Shown here one piece after another: positions 62,685-64,000 of a DNA stretch of 64,000 bases. The notes below the pieces were generated by a model, which was not told the origin of the DNA, made no database searches, and saw only the letters and a program-made list of their open reading frames with translations. Origin of the DNA: Winogradskyella algicola. GTDB taxonomy: Bacteria; Bacteroidota; Bacteroidia; Flavobacteriales; Flavobacteriaceae. Numbering within the stretch: position 1 is the stretch's first letter; the number at the start of each line of letters is the position of its first letter. The DNA lies in NCBI RefSeq assembly GCF_005869935.1, contig NZ_SZQF01000005.1:1-64000 (forward strand), written 5' to 3'. The translations under genes were made by a program, and so were the position numbers.

Positions 62685-64000
62685 CTATCTGTAAAGGGTA
62701 AAGTGGCCGACAAATTCTTTATTTACATTTGGGTCGTTAGTTTGTACAACAAACCAATAGTCACCAGTAGGTAATTCATGACCGTTGTATCTACCATCCC
62801 AAACTTCGCCAACTCTGTAGGTTGCAATCTTTCGACCATAACGATCAAAAATGTCGAAGGTTAGGTTAGGGTAGTTGTCTACACAACCAGGTGCCCAAGT
62901 ATCATATTCTCCATCTCCATTTGGTGTAAACCAGTTAGGTATACATGGTCCAACAAATTCTAGTTCAATTTCTGCTTCAGCAGTACAGCCAGCACTATCT
63001 GTAACCGTTACAACATAGACGCCAGTTTCTGTAATGGTATAAACATTTGTACTACCATAATTCTCATCATTCATGGTAAAGGTATAATCTCCTGTTCCAC
63101 CAGTTGCACTGGCAATGATTTCATTGAGTTCGCCTTCAGCTAAGGTTAAGGTAATAGGTTCGTAACCTTCAATATCAAATAGTTCTGTTCTTTGTATACA
63201 ACCATTAGTATGTCTTACGTCTATGTAATGTCCTGTTCCTACAGGTACATTTTCAAACACATTGCTTAATTGATAATCACCTCCATCTAAAGAATAATCA
63301 AACTCTGATAATTCTTCATCAGACACATCAAGTATTACAGTTACCATATTACTTTGCGCATTATTCTCACAGGTATATTCTAAGGTAATTTCAGGATTAA
63401 AGACTATAGGCTCAGGGAACGTGATGTTCCATTCAGATTCACAACCTTGAGCATCACGTACATAAACGATGTGGTCACCACCTTCAAGATTAGTAAAGTC
63501 GAATACGGTTTGTGTTGCATTTCCTGTTGTGTAAGGGCCTTCATAACTATCAAGACTTACACTGTATGGTAAATTACCACCATCAATTTCAATACTGAAC
63601 TCGCCATCTGTATCGCCATCACATAATACAGGGAAAAAGGCTTCTGGTAATATGGTAATAACTACTGGTTCTGGATCTATAATGGTGAAGTCAAACGTTA
63701 AATAACAACCTAATTGATCTTGAACAATTAAAGTATACTCACCAGCAGAAAGGTTTTCAAAAGTATTCGTTTCAAAAAACTGATTTAATTGTGGTGAAAT
63801 TGCATATTGAATTGTACCAGTTCCACCAGTAGCAGAAACAATTACAGAGCCATTATTGTTTCCTGCACACGTAATATTGTTAACTTCTATAGTTGCGTCT
63901 AATGCTGTTGTAGGCTCAGTAATTGATATTGGAGCAGATGTTACTTCACAATCTCCACTTTCTACCATGACCACATAGTCACCAGCTACTAATTCTGTAA
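62685..64000 (-). CDS. Large SprB-repeat surface protein with type B T9SS sorting domain, 3' part only
   Basis: The frame is open to the window edge (a GTG at 63974 is internal), so about 438 C-terminal residues are seen. SprB-type repeats are visible (ITCAGNNNGSVIVSATGGTG; LCDGDTDGEFSIEIDGGNLP), each with a YTLIVQDQLGC or HIVYVRDAQGC end. The last 85 residues form the gliding-motility-associated C-terminal domain (NWFTPNGDGEYDTWAPGC; FDIFDRYGRKIATYR; LPTGDYWFVVQTND; FVGHFTLYR end). It is the cargo of the downstream PorP/SprF. Likely a surface adhesin. Confidence 0.92.
   Translation of the reverse strand, partial: TELVAGDYVVMVESGDCEVTSAPISITEPTTALDATIEVNNITCAGNNNGSVIVSATGGTGTIQYAISPQLNQFFETNTFENLSAGEYTLIVQDQLGCYLTFDFTIIDPEPVVITILPEAFFPVLCDGDTDGEFSIEIDGGNLPYSVSLDSYEGPYTTGNATQTVFDFTNLEGGDHIVYVRDAQGCESEWNITFPEPIVFNPEITLEYTCENNAQSNMVTVILDVSDEELSEFDYSLDGGDYQLSNVFENVPVGTGHYIDVRHTNGCIQRTELFDIEGYEPITLTLAEGELNEIIASATGGTGDYTFTMNDENYGSTNVYTITETGVYVVTVTDSAGCTAEAEIELEFVGPCIPNWFTPNGDGEYDTWAPGCVDNYPNLTFDIFDRYGRKIATYRVGEVWDGRYNGHELPTGDYWFVVQTNDPNVNKEFVGHFTLYR

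Noticed and set aside
63974..64000. GTG at 63974 as the start of the last gene
   Set aside because: The frame continues upstream to the window edge with SprB-repeat sequence (LVAGDYVV), so the gene starts outside the window.

Overview
The window looks like chromosomal DNA of a marine-type Flavobacteriaceae (Bacteroidota). Evidence is the AT-rich composition, type IX secretion (T9SS) cargo with type A and type B C-terminal sorting domains, PorP/SprF, SprB-like and HYR-like repeats, DUF3822 next to rsmD, weak Shine-Dalgarno sequences, and many starts preceded by the Bacteroidota -7 box TAnnTTTG. No rRNA, tRNA, CRISPR array, insertion sequence or prophage was seen. The one structural RNA recognised is RNase P RNA. 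Both window ends cut through large surface-protein genes on the minus strand.

Layout. 1-4078: 5' part of a giant secreted repeat protein with 237-nt near-identical tandem repeats. 4400-7846: polyphosphate operon (SixA-like phosphatase, ppk1, Ppx/GppA). 7953-9658: an outer-membrane barrel and a T9SS type A cargo protein, convergent on a shared terminator. 9697-12596: dnaX, a lipoprotein and miaE, divergent from rnpB (about 12691-13010). 13219-15289: rsmD, DUF3822 and a membrane protein. 15438-20023: RecD-like helicase, kdsB, HAD, a KdnB-like oxidase and an acyltransferase (lipid A/Kdo theme). 20830-23419: SbtA-type bicarbonate transporter with two small proteins and a divergent LysR regulator. 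23416-31547: housekeeping and envelope genes (DUF1624 acyltransferase, YebC, Prc protease, pterin dehydratase, SDR, gcvT). 32307-38770: FAD/Fe-S dehydrogenase, LpxH-like phosphoesterase, aroC, glutamate-type symporter.

38832-42257 is the most system-like locus: a tight operon of a GshB-like ATP-grasp ligase, a small TerB-like acidic protein, an N-formylglutamate amidohydrolase-family protein and a DUF1704 (QEGLA) metallopeptidase. Ligase, amidohydrolase and carboxypeptidase-family enzyme together suggest a build-and-trim pathway for a peptide or protein tail. It is followed by a candidate sRNA (about 42634-42762).

42761-53744: DCC1-like protein, MutS2 without Smr domain, prohibitin-like lipoprotein, ung with an overlapping antisense mini-gene, a minus-strand run (2OG oxygenase, SUI1/YciH, DUF1835, nucleoside phosphorylase, THI5-like protein) and a fused 2-oxoacid dehydrogenase E1. 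53800-54005 holds two very small tandem ORFs. 54126-61601: 3D-domain lipoprotein, ExbD, SF2 helicase, secreted charged protein, RluE-like synthase with DUF1853, and an EF-G paralogue with a coiled-coil partner. 61664-64000: PorP/SprF plus the 3' end of a type B sorted SprB-repeat protein.

Limits: functions come from reading motifs by eye; no database searches were run. Start codons were moved inward from the longest ORF wherever an in-frame ATG, an overlap with the upstream gene or a -7 box argued for it.
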